The notes under the pieces are model-generated. The model was not told the DNA's origin. It saw only the letters and a list, made by a program, of their open reading frames with translations, and ran no database searches. 64,000 nucleotides of DNA from positions 2,727,001 through 2,791,000 of the forward strand of contig NC_020291.1 of NCBI RefSeq assembly GCF_000340885.1. Reading direction: 5' to 3'. The DNA comes from Clostridium saccharoperbutylacetonicum N1-4(HMT) (GTDB lineage: Bacteria; Bacillota; Clostridia; Clostridiales; Clostridiaceae). Shown here piece by piece: positions 35,281 to 44,372 of this stretch. The position numbers were made by a program, and so were the translations under genes. Position 1 is the first letter of the stretch. The number at the start of each line of letters is the position of its first letter.

Positions 35281-36756
35281 ATGATACGACCGAGAATTTT
35301 TGGCGGATGTATAACAATTGATCAATTGGAAATAATAAGTAATATGGCAAAGAAATATGGAGGAAATCAAATACGCTTCACCTCAAGGCAGGAAATTCAA
35401 CTGTTGTCAGTTAAAAAGGAAGTTTCTAGTGAGGTATTAGAGGAACTTAGTAAAGCTGGATTGACTACTAAGGCTACTAATGACCAATGGAAAATAAATG
35501 TTGCATGTTCTCCTCTTTCAGGAGTAGCAGAAGATGAAGCTTTTGATGTTACACCATATATGCAAGCTGTTGTTGATTTAATGATGAAAGGTCCTAGAAC
35601 TTTAAATTCGCCTAAAAAATATAAGATAGCTTTTTCAAATAATTTTGAAGATACAGCTAATGCAACCATTGCAGATATAGGATTTATAGCTAAAACTGTT
35701 AATGGAAAAAGGGGCTTTGAAGTATATGTGGCTGGTGGTTTAGGTAAGAATCCAAGAGTTGGTATAAAGCTTGAAGAATTTATTGAAGACAAATATGTAT
35801 TAAATTATGTACAAGCTATGAAGCAACTTTTTGAAAGAGAAGGGGACGGAAACGATAGACGAAAAGCTAGATTAAGATTTGTTCTTAAAAGCTTAGGAGA
35901 AGAAAAATTTATAGAAAAATTCAAAAATGAATTAAATAAAGTTAAAAGTGAAAAAAATTTAGAACTTAATATAAAGCATGATCAGGATAAAATAGAAAAA
36001 GCAAAAAAAGTTACTGAAAAAGATTGTAAGGACAAATATGGCAATAGAATAATCAATCAAAAACAAGATGGGTATTATTCGGTACATGTTCACCCTACGA
36101 ATGGCAATATTTCTATTAATAATTTAGAGGATATTTTGAAATTTATAAGGGATTTAGATTATGCAGTATCTATAAGATTAAATTTGACACAAGGATTTTT
36201 TGTTAGAGATTTAAATAAACTTGATGCAGAAAAACTAGTGGATTTAACCTCATATTTTTCCTCTAAATTTAGTATAGACAATTCAGTGGTTTGTGCTGGA
36301 GCTAGGATTTGTAAATTTGGAATAAATAATTCACAAGCACTACTATATAAGCTTATTGAAACCTTCAAAGACAAATCTTTTGAAATAAAAAATGCTTTAC
36401 CAGAAATAATTATTTCTGGCTGCTCAAATTCATGCGCTCAACCTCAAAAGAGTATAATTGGACTTATTGGAAAGAAAAGATATACTGAAGATGGACTTGT
36501 ACCAGTATACTCTATATTATTTAATGAAAAAATAGGAAGAGATGCTGAGAAGCTTGGAGAAATATATGGAGAAGTTCCAGCAAAAAGGGTACCTAGCTTT
36601 TTTGAAGAATTGGCAAAATTGAAAGTGGAAGCTGAATGTAAAGATTTTGGCATTTTTATAGAAAATAAAGAAAGAGAAATAAGGGCATTAGTAAAGAAGC
36701 ATTCATATATAGAGGGTATTAATGGAAATCCAGATATATATTCTGATTTTGAATAA
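35281..36756 (+). CDS. nitrite/sulfite reductase family protein with siroheme-4Fe4S motif
   Basis: 491 residues. The siroheme/[4Fe-4S] ligands are complete: Cys338 and Cys344 (VCAGARICKFG, C-x5-C) and Cys381 and Cys385 (SGCSNSCAQP, C-x3-C). Two ferredoxin-like half domains are visible (RPRIFGGCITIDQL, RFTSRQEIQL; then SVHVHPTNGNIS, RLNLTQGF). Such enzymes reduce nitrite or sulfite by six electrons; which one cannot be told. The protein starts right at the conserved RPRIFGG segment, and stops close the frame just upstream, so a short N-terminal stretch present in many relatives may be missing. Ribosome binding site is only moderate. It stands alone, without an obvious electron-donor subunit. 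Confidence 0.85.
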   Translation: MIRPRIFGGCITIDQLEIISNMAKKYGGNQIRFTSRQEIQLLSVKKEVSSEVLEELSKAGLTTKATNDQWKINVACSPLSGVAEDEAFDVTPYMQAVVDLMMKGPRTLNSPKKYKIAFSNNFEDTANATIADIGFIAKTVNGKRGFEVYVAGGLGKNPRVGIKLEEFIEDKYVLNYVQAMKQLFEREGDGNDRRKARLRFVLKSLGEEKFIEKFKNELNKVKSEKNLELNIKHDQDKIEKAKKVTEKDCKDKYGNRIINQKQDGYYSVHVHPTNGNISINNLEDILKFIRDLDYAVSIRLNLTQGFFVRDLNKLDAEKLVDLTSYFSSKFSIDNSVVCAGARICKFGINNSQALLYKLIETFKDKSFEIKNALPEIIISGCSNSCAQPQKSIIGLIGKKRYTEDGLVPVYSILFNEKIGRDAEKLGEIYGEVPAKRVPSFFEELAKLKVEAECKDFGIFIENKEREIRALVKKHSYIEGINGNPDIYSDFE

Positions 36757-36870
36757 AAGCTAAAAAATGCTGCTTAAAATATAAATGGATTGTGATACCA
36801 TAATTTTACTGCTATTATTAGTATCACATATCCTTGAACAAAATAGATATTATTTTTATAGGATACTCTC

Positions 36871-37593
36871 TTATAATAATAAATCATTATAAGAGCATAA
36901 ATTATTTCTTAAAGCATTTTCTCTTAATGATAAATAGAGCTCAGCTTTGGTGGCATTATCATATGGCATTACAAAAAATATTCCTATTCCAAATGCTAGT
37001 GTATCTAATAAGTACCAACCCAAAAATGATAAATCTAATACAAACATATCTAATTTATGTCCCATGGTCATTTCGTTACTTAAGGAAATTGCCTTTTCAA
37101 CTCCTATATTAGGATTGTCAGCAAGAATGTATGGTACCATTCTATAAGAATATGATTTTATTATGCCAGGTATAACTAATAACAAGCTCCAAATAAAAAT
37201 TAAAATCTTTGTTGCTAGCATTGCTTTTATTATTCCAAGATAATGTTCTTCGTAAAAGCCAAAACTAAAGCATTTTTTATCATAGAGATATTGAGCCGAG
37301 TTAATAAAATATTTTCTTCCACCCACTTCTAAGCAATATCCAATAAAAATACGAATAGCCAATAATATCAGAATTGCAGATAAAGAAAATGACATGACTT
37401 TCCAATGAATAAAGCTGTTATGATAAAAATTAAAAAAAATAGAATGTCTTGAGTTATTAAAGTGATGATTACCGCCACTCAATAAATTATTACCACCTAC
37501 TAAAGCAATTATTATACTAATTAAAAATGCATTCCAATAGTTTACGGCTAAAATAGCTTTAGCTCTTTCTTTTAGTTCTTTTCTACTCCACAT
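36871..37593 (-). CDS. DUF975 family integral membrane protein
   Basis: 240 residues. Starts with the family signature RKELKERAKAILAVNYWNAF and has about five to six membrane helices, with a conserved cytosolic stretch YRMVPYILADNPNIGVEKAI between helices. Family function is unknown. GGGGGAAAT precedes the ATG. Its last codons lie in a perfect inverted repeat, CTCTTATAAT/ATTATAAGAG (36867-36894), that may help end transcription. Confidence 0.87.
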   Translation of the reverse strand: MWSRKELKERAKAILAVNYWNAFLISIIIALVGGNNLLSGGNHHFNNSRHSIFFNFYHNSFIHWKVMSFSLSAILILLAIRIFIGYCLEVGGRKYFINSAQYLYDKKCFSFGFYEEHYLGIIKAMLATKILIFIWSLLLVIPGIIKSYSYRMVPYILADNPNIGVEKAISLSNEMTMGHKLDMFVLDLSFLGWYLLDTLAFGIGIFFVMPYDNATKAELYLSLRENALRNNLCSYNDLLL

Positions 37594-37937
37594 ATATTTC
37601 CCCCATTTAAGTATTAAATTATTTTGTTTGAAATTTTATAAAATTTCAGCTATTAAATATGATATAAGGTAGATAACATAAAAGTATTATAAGTTATAAA
37701 ATACCATATAACAAGTTAACGGAAATGTCAAAAAAGACGTTTTAAAGTTGGATGTATATTCCAAACATATCAAATCTACGAATTTCATTAAATTGCTAGT
37801 CTTTTCTCATGATTTCATTTTTATTTTAGAAGGTTGATAGTGAATAGAAATTTTAATAATATTTCATATTTGCTAGAAATATAAGAAGGAATTTGTCTTC
37901 TCTTGTATAATTAGATATATTGAGGGGAGTGAGGTTT
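37594..37937. other. divergent intergenic region with an 18-bp perfect palindrome
   Basis: Between the DUF975 gene and a small helical-protein gene. GAAATTTTATAAAATTTC (37630-37647) is a perfect 18-bp palindrome ~40 bases before the DUF975 start and could be an operator. A TATAAT at 37905-37910 may serve the small gene. Nothing else recognised. Confidence 0.5.
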
Positions 37938-38144
37938 ATGGTTATTGAAAAGGTTAAAGAAAATTTTAAAGAAATCATAGAAAAAAACAAAAATGATAAA
38001 GATACATTACGAGGAATAATAAGAAAACTTCGTGATGAGAAAGCAATGTGGGAAGATGACAACAATCAATTTCAAAAAGGGAAATTAGAAGAATTGCAAG
38101 TTTTGATTGACTATGCTAGTAAATTTATCAATAGGAATGCATAA
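37938..38144 (+). CDS. small helical protein, 68 aa
   Basis: A short, highly charged, probably all-helical protein (EKVKENFKEIIEKNKNDKDT ... LEELQVLIDYASKFI). No recognised domain, signal peptide or membrane segment. The ATG at 37938 is favoured, 8 bases after GGGGAG; in-frame TTG and GTG codons further up overlap the site. A perfect terminator follows, supporting a real single-gene unit. Function unknown. Confidence 0.7.
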   Translation: MVIEKVKENFKEIIEKNKNDKDTLRGIIRKLRDEKAMWEDDNNQFQKGKLEELQVLIDYASKFINRNA

Positions 38145-38148
38145 TATT

Positions 38149-38176
38149 ACGAACTCTAGAAATAGAGTTCGTTTTG
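38149..38176 (+). terminator. terminator after small helical-protein gene
   Basis: ACGAACTCTA pairs with TAGAGTTCGT, then TTTT. Confidence 0.88.
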
Positions 38177-38190
38177 ATGTAAATGTTATC

Positions 38191-39075
38191 TTAATTAAGA
38201 AGCATTTGTGGAATAAACTCTTTAAGCCACTGAGTTACTCCAATTGAATTAATTCTCTGCTTATTAATTAGGAGATAGCTTTCCATGCTTGGTGGAGTAC
38301 TTTCAAGTAATTTTACTTCAATTAGTGAGCCATCTTGAATAAACTTCTTAGCAGCAGATTCTAATAAAAAACTATATCCTATTCCTTCTTTTAAAAATGT
38401 AATAATATTACTGCTAATATTTATATCTAAAGGATAAACATAATTTTTCGGGAAAATTGAGTAGAACCATTCTGTAAATGAATCAGTTTGAATAGCTGAG
38501 CACAATAATGGAAGATTCCTAAGTTCTTCGTTTGTTATTCCACTAGAGATTAATTTTCTATTCTGTGCTCCAGTTAGTAGTATAATTTTATCACTAAAGA
38601 AAGGCTCACATACAAATTTAGGAGACTTAATGTCCCAATATATAAATGCAATATCTAATTGATCTTCATGGAGCATTTGTATAAGATTTTCACTGTGTTC
38701 AATAGTTACTTTTATAGCAATTTTTTTGTTTTGCTGCATATATTTAAGAATCATTTCTTGAACATGGCAGTCATAAATAGAGTGTACAACTCCAATATTA
38801 AGTGTATCATTAAATAATTCAAGATTTCTAAGGTGGAAAATAGCAGATTCTTGCAAACTAAGTAATTGCTTTGCATAAGGGAGAAAAGCTTCACCTGCGT
38901 TTGTTAACTCAACATTTTTATTTGTTCGTATAAATAATGTCTCACCTATATTAGATTCTAAATGTTTTATTCTACTAGTGATAGTAGATTGGACTACATG
39001 AAGCTGATCAGCTGTCTTTGTAAAGTTTTTAAGCCTAGCTAAATAGATGAAAGTTGTTAAAAGATCATTATCCAT
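38191..39075 (-). CDS. LysR family transcriptional regulator
   Basis: 294 residues. Classic N-terminal HTH (FTKTADQLHVVQSTITSRIK, residues ~18-37) followed by the linker helix and a substrate-binding domain with two Rossmann-like lobes. Divergent from the isochorismatase-like hydrolase gene across ~140 bp, which by the usual LysR logic makes that gene its likely target. AAGGA lies ~12 bases before the ATG. Effector unknown. Confidence 0.92.
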   Translation of the reverse strand: MDNDLLTTFIYLARLKNFTKTADQLHVVQSTITSRIKHLESNIGETLFIRTNKNVELTNAGEAFLPYAKQLLSLQESAIFHLRNLELFNDTLNIGVVHSIYDCHVQEMILKYMQQNKKIAIKVTIEHSENLIQMLHEDQLDIAFIYWDIKSPKFVCEPFFSDKIILLTGAQNRKLISSGITNEELRNLPLLCSAIQTDSFTEWFYSIFPKNYVYPLDINISSNIITFLKEGIGYSFLLESAAKKFIQDGSLIEVKLLESTPPSMESYLLINKQRINSIGVTQWLKEFIPQMLLN

Positions 39076-39215
39076 ATTTTGTATTATTCCTTATCTATAA
39101 TTAATTTTTTTGATTGTTACTATTGAATATATTCGTTGTACAAATTGAAAAACCTTTTTTATAATCGGAATTGTAAATAATAAAAAGATTTTTTTAAATG
39201 AAAGGAAGAAAACAT

Positions 39216-39752
39216 ATGAGTAGTATTGTTTTAATGATTGTAGATGTTCAAAATGAATTGATTAAGAATCATCCGTATAATGAAAAAAAAGTTATTGAGA
39301 ATATTAAAAAACTAATCCTAGAAGCCAGAAAAAATGAGCATAAAGTTATATATGTACGTCATGATGATGGGATTGGCAGTGAATTGGAAAAGGGTACAGA
39401 CGGCTGGCAGATTTATGATGAAATAGCACCTGACGATAATGAGTATATCATTGAAAAAGAATATAATAGCGCTTTTCATAAAACTGAATTAAGAAATTAC
39501 TTGGAGGAAAAAGGCATTACTACAATTATTCTTGTAGGGTTACAAACAGAATATTGCATGGATGCCACTTTAAAAAGTGCTTTTGATTATGAATATAAAA
39601 TAATTATTCCAGAAGATACAAATTCAACTTTTGATAATGAGTATCTATCTGGTGAGAAACTTTATGAATTTTATAATTATAAAATTTGGAATAATCGATT
39701 TGCTAGTGTTATTCCAATGGAAGATACAGTGAAAATTTTAAGGAATAACTGA
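39216..39752 (+). CDS. isochorismatase-like cysteine hydrolase
   Basis: 178 residues from the ATG 7 bases after AAGGAAG; an in-frame ATG at 39198 lacks a site. The Asp-Lys-Cys triad is present: Asp10 (LMIVDVQNEL), Lys89 (AFHKTELRNYL) and Cys114 (LQTEYCMDAT). Members hydrolyse amides such as nicotinamide, carbamates or ureido compounds; the exact substrate is not clear, and isochorismate itself is unlikely without enterobactin genes. Probably controlled by the divergent LysR-type regulator. Confidence 0.9.
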   Translation: MSSIVLMIVDVQNELIKNHPYNEKKVIENIKKLILEARKNEHKVIYVRHDDGIGSELEKGTDGWQIYDEIAPDDNEYIIEKEYNSAFHKTELRNYLEEKGITTIILVGLQTEYCMDATLKSAFDYEYKIIIPEDTNSTFDNEYLSGEKLYEFYNYKIWNNRFASVIPMEDTVKILRNN

Positions 39753-39781
39753 TTTTTATTTGAATATTGTATTAGAGTAAC

Positions 39782-40333
39782 TCAATTATCTAGTTTATTT
39801 TTGAGTTGCTCTATTTCAGATTTTAATTGATTTACGCAGGCTTCTAATTCAGCTAGCCTTATTGTATCTGTATTAATAGATGAGTCTGGAGTATGTTCTT
39901 TTTTATTCTTTGAGGATTTGTTATCATTTTTTGAAATAGAATCTTGGTTAGTATTTGTGGGATTTGTGTTGCAAAAAGGATTGTTGACATTATAATTGAG
40001 TGGACTAAAATATCTACCTGGTCCTCCTTGAAAGTATTGTTGTTGAGAATTATATGTTAAAATTGCTTGCCCAACTAATTCAAGCCAATTCCCAAGGGCA
40101 TTTTGAACATTATAAGGAATACTTCCAGCAATTATATTTCCAAGAATTTCTCCTATCACAACAAATAATGCTGGATTTAAACATTGAAATCCATTGGGAA
40201 TATCTGAACAGCCCATATTATTTGAAGTATTACTACTCTTTGATTGAGTTTTGTTAGTATTATCCTTATTGGTGTTAGCATATCCACAAGCTTTAGCTAA
40301 GTCTTCAAAACTATTCCATCCTTTGAATTCCAT
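39782..40333 (-). CDS. hypothetical protein with conserved central Cys/Gly-rich block
   Basis: 183 residues in three parts: a polar, Asn/Thr/Ser-rich N terminus (~1-45); a central conserved-looking block from IPNGFQCLNPALFVVIGEIL to the FQGGPGRYFSP region (~45-110); and a polar linker ending in a coiled coil (LAELEACVNQLKSEIEQLKN, ~160-180). I do not recognise the family; such low-complexity-flanked blocks with a terminal coiled coil occur in clostridial spore-surface proteins, but this is only an analogy. TAGGA precedes the ATG. Its 3' end overlaps one arm of a hairpin AGAGTAACTCAA/TTGAGTTGCTCT. Confidence 0.72.
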   Translation of the reverse strand: MEFKGWNSFEDLAKACGYANTNKDNTNKTQSKSSNTSNNMGCSDIPNGFQCLNPALFVVIGEILGNIIAGSIPYNVQNALGNWLELVGQAILTYNSQQQYFQGGPGRYFSPLNYNVNNPFCNTNPTNTNQDSISKNDNKSSKNKKEHTPDSSINTDTIRLAELEACVNQLKSEIEQLKNKLDN

Positions 40334-40467
40334 TGTATCCTACTAATTTAAATGCTTTAATTTAATATATTATTCCTTTATAAGAAGTGTTACAATAAAG
40401 TGAAATAGTCAAAATAGATATTAAAGCTATAGGAAGAATAATTAGATTAATGAAGGGATGCGTAGAT

Positions 40468-40932
40468 ATGTTTAAAGAGATGAGAAGAAGTGACAGATTA
40501 ATTAGTACTGAAGAGGCTAAAGTCATGTTAGAAAAATGTGATTATGGAGTTTTATCTACAATAGGTGAAAATGGATACCCATATGGATTACCTATTAATT
40601 ATGTCTATAAAGATAATGCATTATATTTTCATTGTGCTACAGAAGGAACTAAATTAGAAAATTTAAAAAATAGCAATAAGGTTTCTTTTTGCGTAGTTGG
40701 AGATACCTGTGTTTTACCTGATAAATTTAGTACAAATTATGAAAGTGTAATTGTATTTGGAAAAGCTAATGAAGTTTTAGGAGAAGAAAAAAATATGATT
40801 CTTCTAGAATTAATAAATAAGTATTCACCGGATTACATAGAAAATGGAAAGAAGTATATTTCAGCATCTATCATAAAAACGAATGTAATAAAGATAGATA
40901 TAGAATATATTTCTGGTAAAGCTAGAAGATAA
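40468..40932 (+). CDS. pyridoxamine 5'-phosphate oxidase family flavoprotein (NimA-like)
   Basis: 154 residues from the ATG that begins MFKEMRRSDR, the usual start for this family; an in-frame ATG 18 bases upstream overlaps the GAAGGG site. The split-barrel FMN-binding signature is visible: DYGVLSTIGENGYPYGLPIN, LYFHCATEGTKLENL and KFSTNYESVIVFGKA. Relatives reduce nitro compounds or bind flavin or heme; the group includes nitroimidazole-resistance proteins. Actual substrate unknown. Confidence 0.87.
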   Translation: MFKEMRRSDRLISTEEAKVMLEKCDYGVLSTIGENGYPYGLPINYVYKDNALYFHCATEGTKLENLKNSNKVSFCVVGDTCVLPDKFSTNYESVIVFGKANEVLGEEKNMILLELINKYSPDYIENGKKYISASIIKTNVIKIDIEYISGKARR

Positions 40933-41036
40933 TTGCTATTGAATAAAATTTGACGAATTACTTGGAATTTTTCTTGAATTTATTATATAATTTAATATAT
41001 ATATATAATATTAATAGGTATAAGAGAGGGAGAAAA

Positions 41037-41486
41037 ATGGAACAAATAAATGTGAGAAAAATAAAAATAACTGATTATGAGAATATATACACATTAAATC
41101 AAGAACTAGGGTATTTATATTCAATAAAAAAGACAAAAGAAAGAATTCAAAATATAACAGAAAATGCAAAGGATATTATTTTAGTTGCCGAGCATGGCGC
41201 AGAAGTAATTGGATATATTCATGGAAGCCCGTATGAATTGCTTTATATGGATTTATTAATAAATGTTTTGGGATTTGTGGTTAAAGAAAAGTATAGAAAT
41301 AACGGCATAGGAAATGAATTGATGAATAATTTGGAACAGTGGGCTAAGAAAAATGGATATAGCGGAATAAGATTAAGTACTGGATTTGATAGGTTGAATG
41401 CTCATAGATTTTACCAAAGACATGGATTTATTAATGTAAAAAAGCAAATGAATTTTTTGAAAATCTTTGAAAAGGCTAATTCGTAA
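41037..41486 (+). CDS. GNAT family N-acetyltransferase
   Basis: 149 residues from the ATG after GAGGGAGAAAA; upstream codons in the same frame are AT-rich and lack a site. The acetyl-CoA motif is LGFVVKEKYRNNGIGNELMN (~80-99), followed by the RLSTGFDRLNAHRFYQRHGF C-terminal segment typical of small-molecule or antibiotic acetyltransferases. Substrate unknown. Confidence 0.88.
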   Translation: MEQINVRKIKITDYENIYTLNQELGYLYSIKKTKERIQNITENAKDIILVAEHGAEVIGYIHGSPYELLYMDLLINVLGFVVKEKYRNNGIGNELMNNLEQWAKKNGYSGIRLSTGFDRLNAHRFYQRHGFINVKKQMNFLKIFEKANS

Positions 41487-41565
41487 CATTTTAAAATTAT
41501 TTATTAATGAAATTATTATATGTTATAATAATTATATAGACATAAAATCATGGAAGGTGAATAAG

Positions 41566-41865
41566 ATGAAAATGGGAAATCAAGAAGAAGTTATCCATAA
41601 TCAAAATAATAAGAAAGTACAAGGTAAAAAAAGTACCAATATGCTATTAGCAGCATTTGTTATGTTCATTTTCCCTATAATAGCAGTAATTTTAGGTGCG
41701 TATCTTGGAGCCTGTATAGGGGAAGCAATGAATTCATCTTCTATTATTTTTCAAATAATTGGAGGATTAGTGGGAGTGATAATTGCTGGAATTGGAATAA
41801 AGTTATTTGACAAAGCTTCTAAAGTTGACGAAAAAGCTGAAAAAATATACTGGGATGATTTATAA
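41566..41865 (+). CDS. small two-helix membrane protein, 99 aa
   Basis: The ATG lies 8 bases after GGAAGG. A polar N terminus (~25 residues) is followed by two membrane helices, NMLLAAFVMFIFPIIAVILG and IIFQIIGGLVGVIIAGIGIK, with a short cytosolic end. No recognised family. It lies 79 bases after the GNAT gene and may share its transcript. A 13-bp perfect inverted repeat follows. Function unknown. Confidence 0.72.
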   Translation: MKMGNQEEVIHNQNNKKVQGKKSTNMLLAAFVMFIFPIIAVILGAYLGACIGEAMNSSSIIFQIIGGLVGVIIAGIGIKLFDKASKVDEKAEKIYWDDL

Positions 41866-41890
41866 TAAAAATACATATTAGATAAATTTG

Positions 41891-41925
41891 ATTAATAGTA
41901 TGCCACTTAGTAGCATACTATTAAT
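41891..41925. terminator. perfect 13-bp inverted repeat between converging genes
   Basis: ATTAATAGTATGC pairs exactly with GCATACTATTAAT around a 9-base loop. There is no long T run, but the site between converging genes fits a bidirectional terminator. Confidence 0.6.
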
Positions 41926-41966
41926 ATGTCTACGTTTACAAAAATAAAAAAGATTAATTGATGAAA

Positions 41967-42389
41967 TTATTCAATTGAAATTCCTTTTGCTCTCATAGGT
42001 TCTAATACTTCTTCATCACACATGCTTATAAGTTCAACAGTTTCAAGGTTTGGTAAGTTTTCAAAGCCCTGTACTGAGTGTACATCAAAGAAGTCATCTT
42101 CTCCATCCCAATCAGGAATAATTAAACCATAAATATCATTTCCGCCATCAAAATATAAGTCTGTAATTTTATCTAGGTCTTGTTGAGTTAGTGAAAGTTC
42201 TTCAAAAAATTCTAACATTTCTTCAATGGGTCCTGCATTTGAATACCATTCATATTTGTCTGTGTAAAGTTCCTTGTTTTTTTCTAATTCAGCTTCAAAG
42301 GATGGATTTTGTTCTAATAAAGAATTAATTACAATTAACTTAAAGTTAAAATCATCAAAAAGTCTTGTCTTATCAATATATCGTTTCAC
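41967..42389 (-). CDS. acidic hypothetical protein (DUF6892-like)
   Basis: 140 residues, very acidic. The layout, an N-terminal FNFKLIVINSLLEQNPSFEA stretch, a middle FYFxGGNDIYxLIIPDWDGED-type block (YFDGGNDIYGLIIPDWDGED) and a C-terminal LPNLETVELI segment, resembles DUF6892 proteins, but I am not certain. GTG start 8 bases after GGAGGG. No signal peptide. Possibly an immunity- or SMI1-like cytosolic protein by its acidity and small size; no toxin gene is adjacent, so that remains speculative. Confidence 0.65.
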   Translation of the reverse strand: MKRYIDKTRLFDDFNFKLIVINSLLEQNPSFEAELEKNKELYTDKYEWYSNAGPIEEMLEFFEELSLTQQDLDKITDLYFDGGNDIYGLIIPDWDGEDDFFDVHSVQGFENLPNLETVELISMCDEEVLEPMRAKGISIE

Positions 42390-42577
42390 AAGTTTTGCCC
42401 TCCATAATTTAAATAAATAATTGCTTCATAGTTATGTTATATTATAGTACTAGGTTTATTATTACACAATAATTATCAAAATACATTTTTGTTAATATTT
42501 TAATTGAAATACAATGGAAATAATTTTGAAAGTTTGGTAAAATAAATTATTAATGACGAAAATAAGGAGTAGGCAAT

Positions 42578-43069
42578 ATGAGAAAGAATACGGTTATTCT
42601 TGCTATAACAAGTGTGATAGTTGTAATTATGGCAAGTGCAGCTGCAGGGATTTTATTAGCAATAAAAACATCAATTCCAGTTAGCGATGAAAGTAATAAA
42701 GCAAAGCCAAAATCTGAAATAATTAAAAAAGAAACAGCTAATTCAAGTTCAACATTAAATTCGAATTCAAATGAATGGAAGCAAGAAAATGGTAGTTGGT
42801 ATTTTATTATTAATGGTGAAAAACAAAAAAATTGGATACTGAGTAATAATAGATGGTATTTTCTTGGAAGTGATGGCAAAATGAAAACTGAATGGGTGAA
42901 GGATAAAAATAAGTGGTATTATTTTGGAAATGATGGGAAAATGAGGACTGGGTGGCTTAAGTTTAATAGTAATTGGTATTACTTAAATGATGACGGAGGA
43001 ATGGAAGTAAATACAAATATTAGTGGACTGTATATTAATGAAAAGGGTATATTACAAGGAAAATCTTAA
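42578..43069 (+). CDS. membrane-anchored cell-wall-binding repeat protein
   Basis: 163 residues. A hydrophobic N-terminal helix (~5-29) may be an uncleaved anchor, followed by a polar Ser/Lys/Asn linker (~30-65) and about four Trp/Tyr-rich choline-binding-type repeats (GSWYFIINGEKQKNW, NNRWYFLGSDGKMKTEW, NKWYYFGNDGKMRTGW, SNWYYLNDDGGM). It has no catalytic domain, so it probably binds the wall or teichoic acids alone or as a partner. AAGGAG precedes the ATG. A similar module occurs in the proteins at 7.9 and 43.4 kb. Confidence 0.85.
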   Translation: MRKNTVILAITSVIVVIMASAAAGILLAIKTSIPVSDESNKAKPKSEIIKKETANSSSTLNSNSNEWKQENGSWYFIINGEKQKNWILSNNRWYFLGSDGKMKTEWVKDKNKWYYFGNDGKMRTGWLKFNSNWYYLNDDGGMEVNTNISGLYINEKGILQGKS

Positions 43070-43090
43070 TAAAATATAAGAAACACGTAC

Positions 43091-43185
43091 AGAAGAGTTA
43101 TTGTAAAAAATGGTGTAATGTTTTTAATTAAGAAAGATTACATTAGGTAGGTTTAATTTTACAATAGTTTCTTCTATTTTTTATT
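43091..43185 (+). terminator. large nested hairpin after the cell-wall-binding gene
   Basis: Outer arms AGAAGAGTTATTGTAAAA (43091-43108) and TTTTACAATAGTTTCTTCT (43157-43175) enclose an inner TGTAAT/ATTACA pair, followed by a T-rich stretch. Probably a terminator; the rest of the gap to 43380 holds only AT-rich promoter sequence. Confidence 0.55.
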
Positions 43186-43380
43186 CTTTTAGGAATCTGT
43201 AATGCAGTAAAATATGTCGATAATATATAAAAAAGAATATTTAAATGAGTTGTGTATTTTGTTTTATGATGTATGTAAAAAGTTTTTTTATAAAGAATAA
43301 TGTTATAATTACCAGTTATGTTATAATATATGAATAAGAATAAATAAGATTGTCGAATCAAAAATGAAAGGAAAATTAAA

Positions 43381-44094
43381 ATGAAAAGAATAGAATTTAC
43401 AAAAGTTATAGCTAGTGTGCTTGTAGTAGGATCAGTTTTTGCATTAAATTCAGTGGGAGCAAGTGCAGAATGGAAACAGGATTCTCATGGCTGGTGGAAT
43501 ACTGAGGGAAATTCATATTCTATTGGTTGGAGAGAAATTAATGGAAAGTTATATTATTTTGGACAAGACGGTTATATGCTACATGATACTAGAATTGGAT
43601 ATTATATATTAGGATCTGATGGTGCTTTGATTCCGTCAATTCAAAATGATTTAACAGAAGCTGAAAAAGATAAAGGAAACAGTAATCAAACTAATATACA
43701 AAAAAGCGATGGTTCAAAATCTATAAATAATACTGATGTTAAAAGTCAATTTACATTAGATGGAGTTACTTTAAAGCTTGAGAATAGTGCATATGTACTT
43801 GGAACAAAGCAAATTAAATTTTACATTACAAACAATACAGATGAAATTCGTGTATGTAAAGCAGATTATGTCGTAAGCAAGTTTGAAGATGATATGTGGC
43901 ATACTTTTTCACAATTTACTAAATCTGATGATAAATCAGTAGTTATAAATCCAAAAGATACTGAAGAGGGAACAATTTCACTAAATGTTTTGAAAGGCTT
44001 CACTCAATTTACTCCAGGAAAATATAGGGTAACAAAAAGAATTGGTTCAGAAGATTACACTGTAGAATTTGATTTAAAGGAAAAGTTAAGTTAA
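43381..44094 (+). CDS. secreted protein with cell-wall-binding repeat and Ig-like domain
   Basis: 237 residues. The signal peptide (~1-29) ends in LNSVGASAEWK, identical in style to the protein at 7.9 kb. Residues ~30-80 hold one or two wall-binding repeats (GWREINGKLYYFGQDGYM). A polar linker leads to a C-terminal beta-sandwich (~125-235) with LKLENSAYVLGTKQIKFYIT and TPGKYRVTKRI, the pattern of bacterial Ig-like domains of the Big_14 type. Probably a surface-bound accessory or inhibitor protein. AAAGGA precedes the ATG. No enzyme domain. Confidence 0.82.
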   Translation: MKRIEFTKVIASVLVVGSVFALNSVGASAEWKQDSHGWWNTEGNSYSIGWREINGKLYYFGQDGYMLHDTRIGYYILGSDGALIPSIQNDLTEAEKDKGNSNQTNIQKSDGSKSINNTDVKSQFTLDGVTLKLENSAYVLGTKQIKFYITNNTDEIRVCKADYVVSKFEDDMWHTFSQFTKSDDKSVVINPKDTEEGTISLNVLKGFTQFTPGKYRVTKRIGSEDYTVEFDLKEKLS

Positions 44095-44101
44095 TAAGGA
44101 T

Positions 44102-44140
44102 AAAATGCACTGATTAATTTATTTAAATCAGTGCATTTTC
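44102..44140 (+). terminator. terminator after Ig-like surface protein gene
   Basis: AAAATGCACTGAT pairs with ATCAGTGCATTTT; strong stem with T-rich end. Confidence 0.9.
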
Positions 44141-44372
44141 CTTAAAGATTTAGTTGAAACTTAACGACAAATATATATATTAAGAAGTAACTAAGAATAG
44201 GTCAAAGTTTTATAGAATTTTATGAAATTATTGTCACTACATTGTGATAGTTAATTTTATGTAAAAAATATGAAATTAATACTGTTTAATACATAGATGT
44301 AATGACATAATATTTTAAAACATTAATGTATATCTTGAAACATGGAATGTTTGATTGATGGGAGAATATGAG

